A stretch of 53,462 nt of DNA. It comes from Lutibacter sp. GTDB taxonomy: Bacteria; Bacteroidota; Bacteroidia; Flavobacteriales; Flavobacteriaceae. A program made the translations under genes and the position numbers. Location: contig JAUYUA010000044.1 in assembly GCA_030694935.1 (NCBI GenBank), forward strand, positions 1 through 53,462, given 5' to 3'. Positions within the stretch are counted from its first letter, which is position 1. Each line of letters starts with the position of its first letter. The notes under the pieces are model-generated. The model searched no databases and was not told the DNA's origin. It worked only from the letters and a program-made list of their open reading frames with translations. Below, in pieces: positions 45,280-53,462 of this stretch.

Positions 45280-45855
45280 ATGAAAATATATACAAAAACC
45301 GGAGATACAGGCAAAACTTCTCTTTTTGGGGGAACAAGGGTACCAAAATATCATTTAAGAATCGAGGCCTATGGCACTGTAGATGAGTTAAATTCGCATA
45401 TCGGATTGATTCGTGACCAAAAAATTGACGCGCATTCCACTGAAATTCTGCTAAAAATTCAAAATGAATTGTTTACGTTGGGGTCTATGCTGGCAACGCC
45501 ACCAGAAAAGGAAATCTTAAAAAGCGGTAAAGAACGCTTAAATATCAATAAAGTTTCAGAAGAATCGGTAGCGCTTTTGGAACAGGAAATTGACTTTATG
45601 AACGAGTCCTTGCCGGAAATGACGCACTTTATTTTGCCGGGCGGACACAGTACCGTGTCATTTTGTCATATCGCACGCTGCATTTGCAGAAGAGCCGAGC
45701 GAATCACCACACAATTAAGTGACGAAAGCACTATTAATCCGAAAATTTTAGTATATTTAAACAGGCTTTCCGACTATCTTTTTGTGCTGGCACGGAAGTT
45801 GACTATTGACAATCAGGCCCAAGAAATTCCTTGGATTCCTGAGAAACTGAAATAA
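45280..45855 (+). CDS. pduO: Cob(I)alamin adenosyltransferase, PduO type
   Basis: The enzyme makes adenosylcobalamin from cob(I)alamin and ATP. The 191-residue protein begins MKIYTKTGDTGKTSLFGGTRVPK (ATP-binding), followed by YGTVDELNSHIGL (about 33-45) and the C-terminal signature HFILPGGHSTVSFCHIARCICRRAER (about 120-145). Both hallmark segments are intact, and the length fits the five-helix family. It stands alone on the plus strand. Confidence 0.95.
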   Translation: MKIYTKTGDTGKTSLFGGTRVPKYHLRIEAYGTVDELNSHIGLIRDQKIDAHSTEILLKIQNELFTLGSMLATPPEKEILKSGKERLNINKVSEESVALLEQEIDFMNESLPEMTHFILPGGHSTVSFCHIARCICRRAERITTQLSDESTINPKILVYLNRLSDYLFVLARKLTIDNQAQEIPWIPEKLK

Positions 45856-45890
45856 GTTCTTTTTTATTTTGAAATAAAAGGATAAATAGC

Positions 45891-45920
45891 TTGCCCAGTT
45901 GAGTAAAAAATTTATTTTTG
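45891..45920 (+). promoter_or_regulatory. Predicted promoter of the DUF2795 gene
   Basis: TTG (45891-45893), 19 nt and TATTTTTG (45913-45920) fit the Bacteroidota consensus exactly. The ATG follows 23 nt after the -7 box. Confidence 0.7.
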
Positions 45921-45943
45921 CAAAAATTTAATACGAAGAAGTT

Positions 45944-46165
45944 ATGTATTGGACACTAGAATTAGCATCATATTTGGCGGATGCGCCTTGGCCTGCAACA
46001 AAAGATGAATTGATTGATTATGCGATTAGAACTGGAGCGCCTTTAGAAGTTGTTGAAAACCTTCAAGAGATTGAAGATGAGGAAGAAAATTTCGAATCTA
46101 TCGTCGAAATTTGGCCCGATTACCCTTCAGAAGAAGATTATCTTTGGAACGAAGATGAATATTAA
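45944..46165 (+). CDS. DUF2795 small acidic protein
   Basis: The 73-residue protein matches DUF2795: LELASYLADAPWPATKDELIDYAIRTGAPLEVVENLQEI (about 4-42), then an acidic tail ending DYLWNEDEY. This very conserved small protein in Bacteroidota has no settled function. It has its own strong promoter upstream and a hairpin terminator right after, so it is a single-gene unit that may be highly expressed. It sits just before secA. Confidence 0.93.
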   Translation: MYWTLELASYLADAPWPATKDELIDYAIRTGAPLEVVENLQEIEDEEENFESIVEIWPDYPSEEDYLWNEDEY

Positions 46166-46180
46166 AAAATACCATTGCTA

Positions 46181-46207
46181 AAAAGTCTCTAACGAGACTT
46201 TTTTTTT
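46181..46207 (+). terminator. Intrinsic terminator after the DUF2795 gene
   Basis: The stem AAGTCTC (46183-46189) and GAGACTT (46194-46200) with loop TAAC is extended by A/T pairs and followed by a T run to 46207. It lies 15 nt after the stop codon. Confidence 0.92.
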
Positions 46208-46338
46208 GCTTAGTCTGTTATAATTTAAGACAGAATTAAAACAATTTAAATTAAAAAAATTAACTTTACCGGTTATTAAATTACAATGTAAAATACAGAA
46301 GTTTTACATATCATTATAAAAAATTTGACACCTATATT

Positions 46339-49300
46339 ATGAGTATCATAAATTCAGTTCTTAAAATTTTTGTTGGAGATAAAAACAAAAGAGATTTGGC
46401 GTTGCTGCAACCGATTGTTGCCAAAGTGAATGCTTTTGAAAAAGAGATCACCAACCTTACAAACGATCAATTACGAGAAAAAACAGCTTACTTTAAGCAA
46501 ATAATAGCGGATGATACCAAGGAATATTCTTCAAAAATCAATAAATTAAAAGAAGAAGTCGTTGATGCCAATATAGACCGTAAAGAAGAAATTTACGGTG
46601 AAATTGACAATCTGGAAGATGATTTATACCGCGCTTCAGAAAAAACATTGAATGAAATTATGCCCGAAGCCTTTGCTGTTGTTAAAGAAACTGCCAAGCG
46701 CTTTACCCAAAATAAATTTATTGAAGTTACGGCAACACCGTTTGACCGTGAACTTTCAGCCACACGCGACAATATTGTCCTTGAAAACGACAAAGCCATT
46801 TGGGCCAATAAATGGGATGCCCAAGGAAAAGAAGTGACCTGGGATATGATTCACTACGATGTGCAACTTATTGGAGGATCGGTATTGCATCAGGGAAAAA
46901 TTGCCGAAATGATGACGGGTGAAGGAAAAACCTTGGTTTCTACCTTGCCGGTGTATTTAAATGCACTTACCGGAAAAGGCGTGCATTTGGTGACCGTAAA
47001 CGATTATTTGGCAAAACGTGATGCTGCCTGGATGGGACCAATTTATGAATTCCACGGATTGAGGGTTGATTGCATTGACCACCATGAACCAAATTCAGAC
47101 GCGCGAAGAAAAGCCTACAATGCCGACATAACTTACGGCACAAACAACGAGTTTGGTTTTGATTATTTGCGTGATAATATGGCACATTCGCCAAATGATT
47201 TGGTGCAACGTCCGGCCAATTACGCCATTGTGGATGAGGTCGATTCTGTTTTAATTGATGATGCACGTACGCCTTTAATTATTTCCGGCGCAACAGCCAA
47301 TGCCGACCGTCACGAATTTAACGAGTTAAAACCGAGTGTGGACAGGATTGTTTCTATCCAAAGAAATTATTTAACCGCTGTTTTGGCCGAAGCAAAAAAA
47401 TTAATCAGTGAAGGCGACACCAAGGAAGGCGGATTTTTATTGCTTCGCGTTTTTAGGGGATTGCCAAAAAGCAAGGCTTTAATCAAATTTTTAAGTCAGG
47501 AAGGCAACAAACAACTCTTGCAAAAAACGGAAAACCATTATATGCAGGATAACAACCGTGAAATGCCTAAAATTGATGAAGCGCTGTATTTTGTGATTGA
47601 TGAAAAAAACAATTCCATTGAGTTAACAGATAAAGGAATTACCTTTTTGTCGGGTGATGACGGCGATGAAAATTTCTTCATTTTACCCGATTTAAGCACG
47701 GAAATAGCACAGCTTGAACGCGAAAACGACGTTCCTGAAGTTTTAACTGCGAAAAAAGAAGCATTGTACAGAGATTTCAGCATCAAAAGCGAGCGCATTC
47801 ACACCATGAATCAATTGCTTAAAGCATACACTTTATTTGAAAAAGATATTGAGTATGTAATTATGGAAGATAAAATTAAAATTGTTGATGAACAAACCGG
47901 CCGTATTATGGAAGGCCGCCGTTATTCAGACGGATTGCATCAGGCCATTGAAGCTAAAGAAAACGTAAAAATTGAAGCTGCCACGCAAACTTATGCTACG
48001 GTTACACTTCAAAATTACTTTCGAATGTACCGAAAATTGGCGGGTATGACAGGAACTGCTGTTACGGAAGCCGGGGAATTCTGGGAAATTTACAAATTGG
48101 ATGTGATTGAGGTTCCGAGCAACCGAAAATTGGTTCGGGATGACCGTGAAGATTTGGTTTTCAAAACCAAACGTGAAAAATACAATGCCGTTATTGAAGA
48201 AATTGAAAACTTGGTGAATTTGGGCCGACCAGTTTTGGTGGGAACAACATCCGTAGAAATTTCCGAATTGCTGGGCCGAATGCTGACCATCAGAAAAATA
48301 AAACACAACGTATTAAACGCGAAACTTCATAAAAGGGAAGCGGACATTGTTGCTGAAGCAGGAAACTCGGGCGTGGTAACCATTGCCACCAACATGGCGG
48401 GTCGTGGAACGGACATCAAACTTTCCGATGAAGTTAAAAAAGCAGGTGGTTTGGCCATTGTGGGTACTGAGCGACACGATTCTCGTCGTGTAGACAGACA
48501 GTTGCGAGGTAGAGCAGGCCGTCAAGGAGATCCGGGTTCTTCGCAATTTTATGTATCATTGGAAGACAATTTAATGCGATTGTTCGGATCTGAGCGTATT
48601 GCAAAAATGATGGACAGAATGGGACTGCAGGAAGGTGAAGTGATTCAACACTCCATGATTTCAAAATCCATCGAACGCGCGCAACGCAAAGTGGAAGAAA
48701 ACAACTTTGGGGTTCGTAAACGTTTGCTGGAATATGATGATGTGATGAATTCACAAAGAGAAGTTGTTTACAAACGCCGTCGCCACGCACTTTATGGCGA
48801 CCGTTTGCAGGTAGATATCGTCAATATGATTTATGATACCTGTAACTTATTGATCAGGGAAAATAAACCAACCAATGATTATCAGAATTTCGAATTTGAA
48901 TTGGTTCGTTTTTCTTCAACTACGGCTCCTTTCAAAGAATTAGAATTTAAATCGGGTACGGAACAAGAATTGACCGATCAGCTTTTTGATGTGGTTTACA
49001 AACATTACAAAGAAAAACTGGAACGAAATGCCAAAGCTGCTTTTCCGGTCATTAAAGATGTTTATGAAAATCACGGCGAAAAATATGAACGCATTGTGGT
49101 TCCTTTTACCGATGGAACAAAAGAATTAAAAGTAATCACCAATTTAAAAACAGCCTATGAAACCGGCGGTAAAGAGTTGGTGACCGATTTTGAAAAAAAT
49201 ATCACGCTTGCCATTATTGATGATACCTGGAAAGATCATTTACGACAAATGGATGAGCTGAAACAGTCGGTTCAAAATGCCACTTACGAGCAAAAAGATC

Positions 49301-49674
49301 CGCTGTTAATTTACAAATTCGAATCCTTTGAACTGTTTAACGGGATGCTCGACAAAGTGAATAAAGAAGTATTGTCGTTTTTGTTTAAAGGCGAATTGCC
49401 TTCGCAAGATTCAACGCGCGTTTTACCGGCAAGAGAACAGAAACGTGAAAAAGTGCAATTGAGCAAGGAAGAATATGGCGGTGGTGCTACTAGTCCACAA
49501 ACTGGTTTAACGCAGCAGCCAAGAATAGTGGAGACGATTGTGCGCACGGAGAGAAAAATTGGGCGAAATGAACAAGTGACCATTAAGCACGTCATGTCCG
49601 GTGAAAACAAATCTGTAAAATACAAACAGGCCATTCCTTTAATTGACAAAGGCGATTGGGTTTTGGTGGAGTAA
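46339..49674 (+). CDS. secA: Preprotein translocase ATPase SecA
   Basis: SecA drives export through SecYEG at the inner membrane. The 1111-residue protein is longer than the E. coli form, as is usual in Bacteroidota, with an extra segment near 55-120 and another near 340-440. Walker A MMTGEGKT (about 191-198), [20 protein letters not shown] (Walker B), [33 protein letters not shown] and [14 protein letters not shown] are all intact. The C-terminus lacks the cysteine-rich zinc-binding motif. The gene ends in a GTTATAC-type heptad array. Confidence 0.98.
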   Translation: MSIINSVLKIFVGDKNKRDLALLQPIVAKVNAFEKEITNLTNDQLREKTAYFKQIIADDTKEYSSKINKLKEEVVDANIDRKEEIYGEIDNLEDDLYRASEKTLNEIMPEAFAVVKETAKRFTQNKFIEVTATPFDRELSATRDNIVLENDKAIWANKWDAQGKEVTWDMIHYDVQLIGGSVLHQGKIAEMMTGEGKTLVSTLPVYLNALTGKGVHLVTVNDYLAKRDAAWMGPIYEFHGLRVDCIDHHEPNSDARRKAYNADITYGTNNEFGFDYLRDNMAHSPNDLVQRPANYAIVDEVDSVLIDDARTPLIISGATANADRHEFNELKPSVDRIVSIQRNYLTAVLAEAKKLISEGDTKEGGFLLLRVFRGLPKSKALIKFLSQEGNKQLLQKTENHYMQDNNREMPKIDEALYFVIDEKNNSIELTDKGITFLSGDDGDENFFILPDLSTEIAQLERENDVPEVLTAKKEALYRDFSIKSERIHTMNQLLKAYTLFEKDIEYVIMEDKIKIVDEQTGRIMEGRRYSDGLHQAIEAKENVKIEAATQTYATVTLQNYFRMYRKLAGMTGTAVTEAGEFWEIYKLDVIEVPSNRKLVRDDREDLVFKTKREKYNAVIEEIENLVNLGRPVLVGTTSVEISELLGRMLTIRKIKHNVLNAKLHKREADIVAEAGNSGVVTIATNMAGRGTDIKLSDEVKKAGGLAIVGTERHDSRRVDRQLRGRAGRQGDPGSSQFYVSLEDNLMRLFGSERIAKMMDRMGLQEGEVIQHSMISKSIERAQRKVEENNFGVRKRLLEYDDVMNSQREVVYKRRRHALYGDRLQVDIVNMIYDTCNLLIRENKPTNDYQNFEFELVRFSSTTAPFKELEFKSGTEQELTDQLFDVVYKHYKEKLERNAKAAFPVIKDVYENHGEKYERIVVPFTDGTKELKVITNLKTAYETGGKELVTDFEKNITLAIIDDTWKDHLRQMDELKQSVQNATYEQKDPLLIYKFESFELFNGMLDKVNKEVLSFLFKGELPSQDSTRVLPAREQKREKVQLSKEEYGGGATSPQTGLTQQPRIVETIVRTERKIGRNEQVTIKHVMSGENKSVKYKQAIPLIDKGDWVLVE

Positions 49675-49694
49675 TTTTAAACGATTTAATGAAT

Positions 49695-49728
49695 GTTAAT
49701 GTTATACGTTAAATGTTATACGTTGGCA
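49695..49728. repeat. GTTATAC/GTTAAAT heptad array after secA
   Basis: Five GTT words at 49695, 49701, 49708, 49715 and 49722 (spacing 6, 7, 7, 7) begin 21 nt after the secA stop. The last one is part of GTTGGCAAC (49722-49730), the left flank of the toxin-antitoxin cassette. Confidence 0.7.
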
Positions 49729-49784
49729 ACAAGCGGATTTGAGATCCTAAGATAAATTTAACACTAAATTTAAAATAGATTTTG

Positions 49785-49792
49785 TATTTTTG
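49785..49792 (+). promoter_or_regulatory. Predicted -7 box of the second toxin-antitoxin pair
   Basis: TATTTTTG (TAnnTTTG) lies 22 nt before the antitoxin ATG at 49815. Confidence 0.5.
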
Positions 49793-49814
49793 ATTAAAAG
49801 TTATTAATGTATGT

Positions 49815-50048
49815 ATGAATTTAGAAACTAGAAAATTATCATTTATTCAAGAAATTCTTAGAATACAAAGTGAGAAAACCATTTCCCGACTTGAAACTAT
49901 TCTGAGAAAAGAAAAAAATACTTCCAAAGAGCGAATATTTGAGCCAATGACTCAAAATGAGTTGGATAAACGAATTGACAAATCGGAATCTGATTTTAAA
50001 AACAATCTATTTAAAAGTAGTTCTGAACTTTTAACCAAATACGATTAA
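49815..50048 (+). CDS. Antitoxin of a RelE/ParE-type pair
   Basis: This 77-residue charged, helical protein (MNLETRKLSFIQEILRIQ at the start; MTQNELDKRIDKSESDF later) has the layout of small Bacteroidota addiction-module antitoxins that lack a clear DNA-binding fold. Its ends and middle align loosely with the orphan protein at 50539-50772. The stop codon TAA overlaps the toxin ATG by 1 nt (TAATG), so translation is coupled. Confidence 0.82.
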   Translation: MNLETRKLSFIQEILRIQSEKTISRLETILRKEKNTSKERIFEPMTQNELDKRIDKSESDFKNNLFKSSSELLTKYD

Positions 50049-50365
50049 TGACATCGAAAATTATTTGGTCTGAATTTGCAGAAACTCAACTTGACGAAAT
50101 CTATAAATATTACGAAAAGGAAGCGGGTTCAAGAATTGCCAAGAAACTTTTGAAAGGAATTATCAACGAGCCAAAAAAGTTGATAAAAACACCGCACATT
50201 GGACAAGAAGAAGAATTGTTAAAACGGAGAAAAATTGAATATAGATATTTAGTTTTCAAAAACTACAAACTGATTTATTCTGTCGACACGGAAAATGGAT
50301 TTATAAAAATTGCAGATGTTTTCGACACTCGACAAAATCCACCGAAACTGGAAAGAACGGAATAA
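50048..50365 (+). CDS. RelE/ParE family toxin
   Basis: The 105-residue protein fits the RelE/ParE toxin superfamily: IIWSEFAETQLDEIYKYYEKEAGSRIAKKLLKGII (about 5-39), PHIGQEEELL, and EYRYLVFKNYKLIYSVDTENGFIKIADVFDTRQNP (about 62-96) with the ending DVFDTRQNP common to these toxins. The pair is flanked by GTTGGCAAC (49722) and GTTGCCAAC (50371). Target (mRNA or gyrase) cannot be told from the sequence. Confidence 0.9.
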   Translation: MTSKIIWSEFAETQLDEIYKYYEKEAGSRIAKKLLKGIINEPKKLIKTPHIGQEEELLKRRKIEYRYLVFKNYKLIYSVDTENGFIKIADVFDTRQNPPKLERTE

Positions 50366-50538
50366 AGCTAGTTGCCAACACCTAATAAAATTTATGCTAA
50401 CATTTGAACTAGCAGAAACTGTACGTTAAATGTTCGCTTAAAACTAATGAATAAAAAATGGTTTATTGGACAACGTTTTATGCTTGAATCAATAATTTTA
50501 ATAATTTTTCCGGATTTTGTCCGTTAGTCCAAAAATAG

Positions 50539-50772
50539 TTAATTCAGCCATTTAGAGCCTGATTCATCTAATTCCGACTCAGAAATGAGATTCCCGGTTT
50601 CAATATCTTTTTCACTCATTAAAAGCATTTCGATTTGCTCCGATGATAAAGAAACCATCTCATCCGTCTGAGTAGATTCAAAAATATTGCTAATTGCTTG
50701 AAGTAATTTTTCATTTCTCGTAGCTAAAATTCGGTCTATCAAATTATTTTTTATAGTTTCAATTCCTGTCAT
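50539..50772 (-). CDS. Orphan antitoxin-like protein
   Basis: The 77 residues start at ATG 50772 (MTGIETIKNNLIDRILATRN); the frame extends upstream to a TTG at 50829, but those residues look non-coding. It has the same size and layout as the antitoxin at 49815: a helical N-terminus with LxxIxxxxxE, then an acidic C-terminus (MLLMSEKDIETGNLISESELDES). No toxin gene follows. The only trace is an overlapping ATG at 50549 giving 17 codons that begin Met-Ala-Glu-Leu. I infer a broken toxin-antitoxin pair that kept the antitoxin. Confidence 0.7.
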   Translation of the reverse strand: MTGIETIKNNLIDRILATRNEKLLQAISNIFESTQTDEMVSLSSEQIEMLLMSEKDIETGNLISESELDESGSKWLN

Positions 50773-50881
50773 AACTTTATATTTTAGGTAAATGCGGTTA
50801 TTTTTTCTTTTTTTCCAAATGTTGTACAACGGGATAAAGTGAGTTTAATTGAAATTAAAATAGCTTTTACAAGAAAAAACT

Positions 50882-50941
50882 TATAACTTCCGTCTTCCGT
50901 CTTGAACATACCTTATAACTTCTAATATTTAAAATTTAACC
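50882..50941. repeat. Heptad array ending in the DUF2461 stop codon
   Basis: Words of 7 nt occur at 50882 (TATAACT), 50889 and 50896 (TCCGTCT), then, after an 11-nt gap, at 50914 (TATAACT), 50921, 50928 and 50935 (TTTAACC). The stop codon of the minus-strand gene (50936-50938) lies inside the last one. Confidence 0.75.
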
Positions 50942-51610
50942 AACCAATGATTCGCCGTTTAAATCGGTGGTCAGCACATCGCTCATATAATCCAAATACG
51001 GCCTCATGGCCACAAAAGAAGCAACAACTTCTGTCAAAAAGTTTGGCGCCAACACTTCATCATCGGTAAATTCACGCGACACAATAAATTGCTTTAGCCT
51101 TATTAAATCGATGTTCGGGTGGTTCTTGTCAAACCCTCTCGGTGCCGATTTTACGGCATCACCCTGTAATTTTCCGAAATGTTTTTTAAAATCAGCCGTG
51201 TTGACAATCGCACGAATTTCCGTGGCGTCTTCTTCAAATTCTTTTCTGATGCGCGCCAAATCTTCCTTATTCGGTTCCCAAAATCCGCCAGCCAAAAAAC
51301 TTTCTCCCGGACTGATATGCAAATAGTATCCGCCGCGCAATTTATTCGTTGCCCGGGTAAACTGTCCGCCAAAATGCGATTTAAAAGGCAGCTTGTCTTT
51401 TGAAAATCGCACATCCCTATAAATTCTGAATATTTTTACGCTTTCAATAAGGTCGGTAACTTTTAAACGCTCCATTACTGCATTATAAAAAGTTTTAACC
51501 TTTTTTTGTTCCGCGTCAAACGTTGTTTTATTTGCATTAAACCACTCACGATTGTTATTGGCTTTCAGCGATATTAAAAAATCTAAGGTCGATTTTGAAA
51601 TTGTGTTCAT
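50936..51610 (-). CDS. DUF2461 family protein
   Basis: The 224-residue protein matches DUF2461 (TIGR02453): TLDFLISLKANNNREWFNANKTTFDAEQKKVKTFYNAVM (about 8-46), FRIYRDVRFSKDKLPFKSHFGGQFTRA (about 61-87), YYLHISPGESFLAGGFWEP and the C-terminal RGFDKNHPNIDLIRLKQFIVSREFTDDE. The biochemical role of this family is not known. It is probably cytoplasmic. It follows hisIE on the same strand with a gap of 77 nt. Confidence 0.92.
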   Translation of the reverse strand: MNTISKSTLDFLISLKANNNREWFNANKTTFDAEQKKVKTFYNAVMERLKVTDLIESVKIFRIYRDVRFSKDKLPFKSHFGGQFTRATNKLRGGYYLHISPGESFLAGGFWEPNKEDLARIRKEFEEDATEIRAIVNTADFKKHFGKLQGDAVKSAPRGFDKNHPNIDLIRLKQFIVSREFTDDEVLAPNFLTEVVASFVAMRPYLDYMSDVLTTDLNGESLVG

Positions 51611-51654
51611 TTTATTTTAGTGTTGAGTAATAAGAAATTGTTTGATTATTTTTA

Positions 51655-51690
51655 AAAAATCGTAAATCGTATATCAAAAATCTAAAATCA
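51655..51690. repeat. ATC-ended heptad array containing the hisIE stop codon
   Basis: Five words of 7 nt, AAAAATC (51655 and 51676), GTAAATC, GTATATC and TAAAATC, run in perfect phase to 51689. The hisIE stop codon (51688-51690) covers the last two bases and the next one. In the gene's sense the array reads GATTTNN from the TGA stop onward. Confidence 0.8.
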
Positions 51691-52287
51691 TTCATGTCTT
51701 TCTTCCAAAATCTTCACCACATCTTTCAATGCAAACCCTTTTGCCTGCAACAAAATTAGGTAATGAAAAAGCAAATCGGCACTTTCGTTTATGAATAAAT
51801 CATCATTGTCATCTTTTGCTTCAATCACCACTTCTATGGCCTCCTCGCCTACTTTTTGGGCTATTTTGTTGATGCCTTTCTCAAACAAGGAAGCCACATA
51901 ACTTTTTTCTGAATTGCCTGCTTCTCGCCTGCTTTTAATCACTTTTTCCAGTTCAGACAGAAACCCGAAAGTTGTTTCGTTTTGTTCTCCCCAACACGTA
52001 TCCGTTCCTTTATGGCAGGTTGGGCCAACGGGATTTACCAGAATGAGCAAGGTATCTAGGTCGCAATCGTTTTGTACGGAAACCACGTTTAAAAAATTGC
52101 TACTTTCCTCCCCTTTTGTCCACAACCTGTTTTTGGTTCTGCTGAAAAAAGTCACCTGACTCGTTTCAATTGTTTTGTCAAAAGCCTCCTGATTCATATA
52201 ACCCAGCATCAACACATTTTTTGTGATTGCGTCTTGAATGATAGCGGGAATTAATCCGTCGTTATTTTTGTTGAAATTTATGTTCAT
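51688..52287 (-). CDS. hisIE: Bifunctional HisI/HisE (PRA-CH / PRA-PH)
   Basis: This bifunctional enzyme performs the second and third steps of histidine synthesis. The N-terminal HisI part (about 1-105) shows LIPAIIQDAITKNVLMLGYMNQEAF, FFSRTKNRLWTKGEESSNFL and the metal site CDLDTLLILV with HKGTDTCWG (about 91-99). The HisE part (about 110-199) has SYVASLFEKGINKIAQKVGEEAIEVVIEA and the ending ESADLLFHYLILL. It follows hisF by 47 nt on the minus strand, fitting the end of a his operon. Confidence 0.97.
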   Translation of the reverse strand: MNINFNKNNDGLIPAIIQDAITKNVLMLGYMNQEAFDKTIETSQVTFFSRTKNRLWTKGEESSNFLNVVSVQNDCDLDTLLILVNPVGPTCHKGTDTCWGEQNETTFGFLSELEKVIKSRREAGNSEKSYVASLFEKGINKIAQKVGEEAIEVVIEAKDDNDDLFINESADLLFHYLILLQAKGFALKDVVKILEERHE

Positions 52288-52334
52288 CTTATTTTAATTG
52301 AAAGTTTTAAAGTCGGAAATTGCAAAGTTCATTA

Positions 52335-53090
52335 CTAAATTCTCACTTCAATATTGTTATTTTTAAGTTCTTGTTTTAAATCCATAATATCGATTTCCTT
52401 GAAATGAAATACGCTTGCCGCCAAAGCTGCATCTGCTTTTCCATCGATAAAAGTATCCACAAAATGCTGCATATTTCCTGCGCCTCCTGATGCTATGATG
52501 GGAATATTCACCAAAGATCCCAACCTGGCCAAAGCTTCATTGGCAAATCCGTTTTTTGTGCCGTCGTGATCCATCGAAGTAAACAGAATTTCTCCTGCGC
52601 CGCGTTGTTCCACTTCTTTTGCCCAATCAAATAATTTAATGTCTGTTGGCACTTTTCCGCCGACCAAATGCACCATCCATTCACCGTCAATTTGTTTTGC
52701 GTCAATGGCAACAACAATGCACTGGCTTCCAAATTTTGCTGCCAATTCATTGATTAATAGCGGATTTTTAACTGCGGAAGAGTTGATGGAAACCTTATCG
52801 GCACCCGAATTCAACAACAATTCCACGTCTTCAACCGACGAAATTCCACCACCGACCGTAAACGGAATGTTTATTTTTTGGGCAACGCGCATCACCAGTT
52901 CAGCCAATGTTTTTCGCTTTTCTTCAGTTGCCGAAATATCTAAAAAAACCAATTCATCGGCGCCGTTTTGTGCGTAAAACTCTGCCAATTCCACCGGATC
53001 TCCGGCATCGCGCAAATCGACAAAATTAATGCCTTTTACGGTTCTTCCGTTTTTTATGTCTAAGCAGGGTATGATTCTTTTTGTTAACAT
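52335..53090 (-). CDS. hisF: Imidazole glycerol phosphate synthase, cyclase subunit HisF
   Basis: HisF is the TIM-barrel half of IGP synthase and works with HisH. The 251-residue protein starts [20 protein letters not shown] with catalytic Asp11, and has [15 protein letters not shown] (about 75-89), [11 protein letters not shown] with the second catalytic Asp (about 130), [31 protein letters not shown] and the final [10 protein letters not shown]. The length is right. It is transcribed toward hisIE. Confidence 0.98.
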   Translation of the reverse strand: MLTKRIIPCLDIKNGRTVKGINFVDLRDAGDPVELAEFYAQNGADELVFLDISATEEKRKTLAELVMRVAQKINIPFTVGGGISSVEDVELLLNSGADKVSINSSAVKNPLLINELAAKFGSQCIVVAIDAKQIDGEWMVHLVGGKVPTDIKLFDWAKEVEQRGAGEILFTSMDHDGTKNGFANEALARLGSLVNIPIIASGGAGNMQHFVDTFIDGKADAALAASVFHFKEIDIMDLKQELKNNNIEVRI

Positions 53091-53250
53091 CTGGCAAAGT
53101 TAAATATTAGAAGTATTGATTATGTTATTTTTTTTATAAAGGCAGCTTTTCAAATTAAAAATATTAAATATTAGAAGTACAATATTAAAAGTATTGGTTG
53201 TTTCGTTTTTCATTTCAATAAAGGATAAATTTTTAGTGCTTAAATAAAAA

Positions 53251-53340
53251 AATATCTAATATCTAATATCTAATATCTAATATCTAATATCTAATATCTA
53301 ATATCTAATATCTAATATCTAATATCTAATATCTAATATT
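53251..53340. repeat. (AATATCT)12 heptanucleotide satellite
   Basis: Twelve exact copies of AATATCT from 53251 to 53334 are followed by a partial copy that ends in AATATT. Related words (AATATTAGAAGT) occur at about 53104 and 53166. The 372-base stretch 53091-53462 otherwise holds only AT-rich sequence and no gene that can be supported. This is the most regular member of the 7-nt word family in the window. Confidence 0.97.
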
Positions 53341-53462
53341 GAGTCCACTATGAAAAGTGCATTTTAAGTGAAACGATATTTTTTGATCATTTTAAAAGGG
53401 CGCAATTCCTTTTGGAATTTGCCAGGTACAATAATCACGATTTGATTCCCTAAGTGAGCTAT

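Noticed and set aside
50773-50829. N-terminal extension of the orphan antitoxin from TTG
   Set aside because: It would begin inside the GTTGTACAAC motif and adds a Lys/Arg-rich stretch unlike the family; ATG 50772 gives the same length as the neighbour antitoxin.
49722-50830. Integron attC sites around the toxin-antitoxin cassettes
   Set aside because: GTTGGCAAC and GTTGTACAAC look like recombination edges, but they do not fit the attC core GTTRRRY/RYYYAAC and no integrase is in the window.
53251-53340. CRISPR array
   Set aside because: The repeats are 7 nt with no spacers and no cas genes are near; it is a simple satellite.
53364-53462. Possible C-terminal part of a minus-strand gene at the window end
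   Set aside because: A 32-codon frame stays open to the window edge, but a second frame also looks plausible and neither has a recognisable motif (it is not clearly HisA).

Overview
The window is a piece of chromosome from a member of the Bacteroidota, most likely the family Flavobacteriaceae. The signs are low GC, Bacteroidota-type promoters (TTTG or TTG, about 19-22 nt, TAnnTTTG), a type IX secretion (T9SS) type B sorting domain, DUF4199, DUF4254, DUF5606 and DUF2795 proteins, and a very long SecA. Assignments rest on motifs read by eye; no database search was possible.

Layout. 0.2-2.0 kb: an aldose-epimerase-like protein and a benzil-reductase-like SDR, closed by a bidirectional terminator shared with lon (2.1-4.6 kb, minus). 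4.8-5.1 kb: a MITE-like repeat. 5.1-6.3 kb: a secreted esterase-fold protein that seems to have lost its catalytic residues. 6.4-10.3 kb (minus): a menaquinone cluster (hotdog thioesterase, menF, menD) ending in a short CvfB-like protein. 10.3-14 kb: a pRiA4b ORF-3-like protein, an unknown conserved protein and an ABC-2 exporter pair. 14.2-17.6 kb: a 1125-residue T9SS cargo protein. 17.7-21.5 kb: uvrB, fsa-type transaldolase, SDR. 22.0 kb: SRP RNA. 22.3-27.6 kb: DUF4199, GT2, phosphohexomutase, MsbA-like exporter. 27.7-29.7 kb (minus): CCA-adding enzyme and TsaC. 29.9-32.7 kb (minus): a very AT-rich LPS islet (two glycosyltransferases, DUF4254). 32.9-36.2 kb: dapD divergent from ruvX, then def, DUF5606 and mazG. 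36.2-39.7 kb: a thioredoxin-fold lipoprotein without its cysteines, and an ABC-F ATPase. 39.9-44.1 kb (minus): a ParDE-like pair, then wza/wzc. 44.2-49.7 kb: methyltransferase, PduO-type adenosyltransferase, DUF2795, secA. 49.8-50.8 kb: a second toxin-antitoxin pair and an orphan antitoxin. 50.9-53.1 kb (minus): DUF2461, hisIE, hisF.

The protein-coding content is mostly housekeeping plus cell-envelope functions. The strongest unexplained signal lies between the genes. Many gene 3' ends run into arrays of degenerate 7-nt words (TTNANCT or its complement, AGTTNNN) kept in exact 7-nt phase. Several stop codons lie inside an array, and convergent genes carry the arrays as inverted, mutually complementary arms. 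Alongside are hairpin modules with compensatory stem changes, a 45-nt exact repeat shared by two loci 34 kb apart, GC-rich palindrome families and an (AATATCT)n satellite. Other points of interest are three proteins with degenerate active sites, an antitoxin operator placed between the two promoter boxes, and a uvrB promoter that implies a leaderless mRNA.
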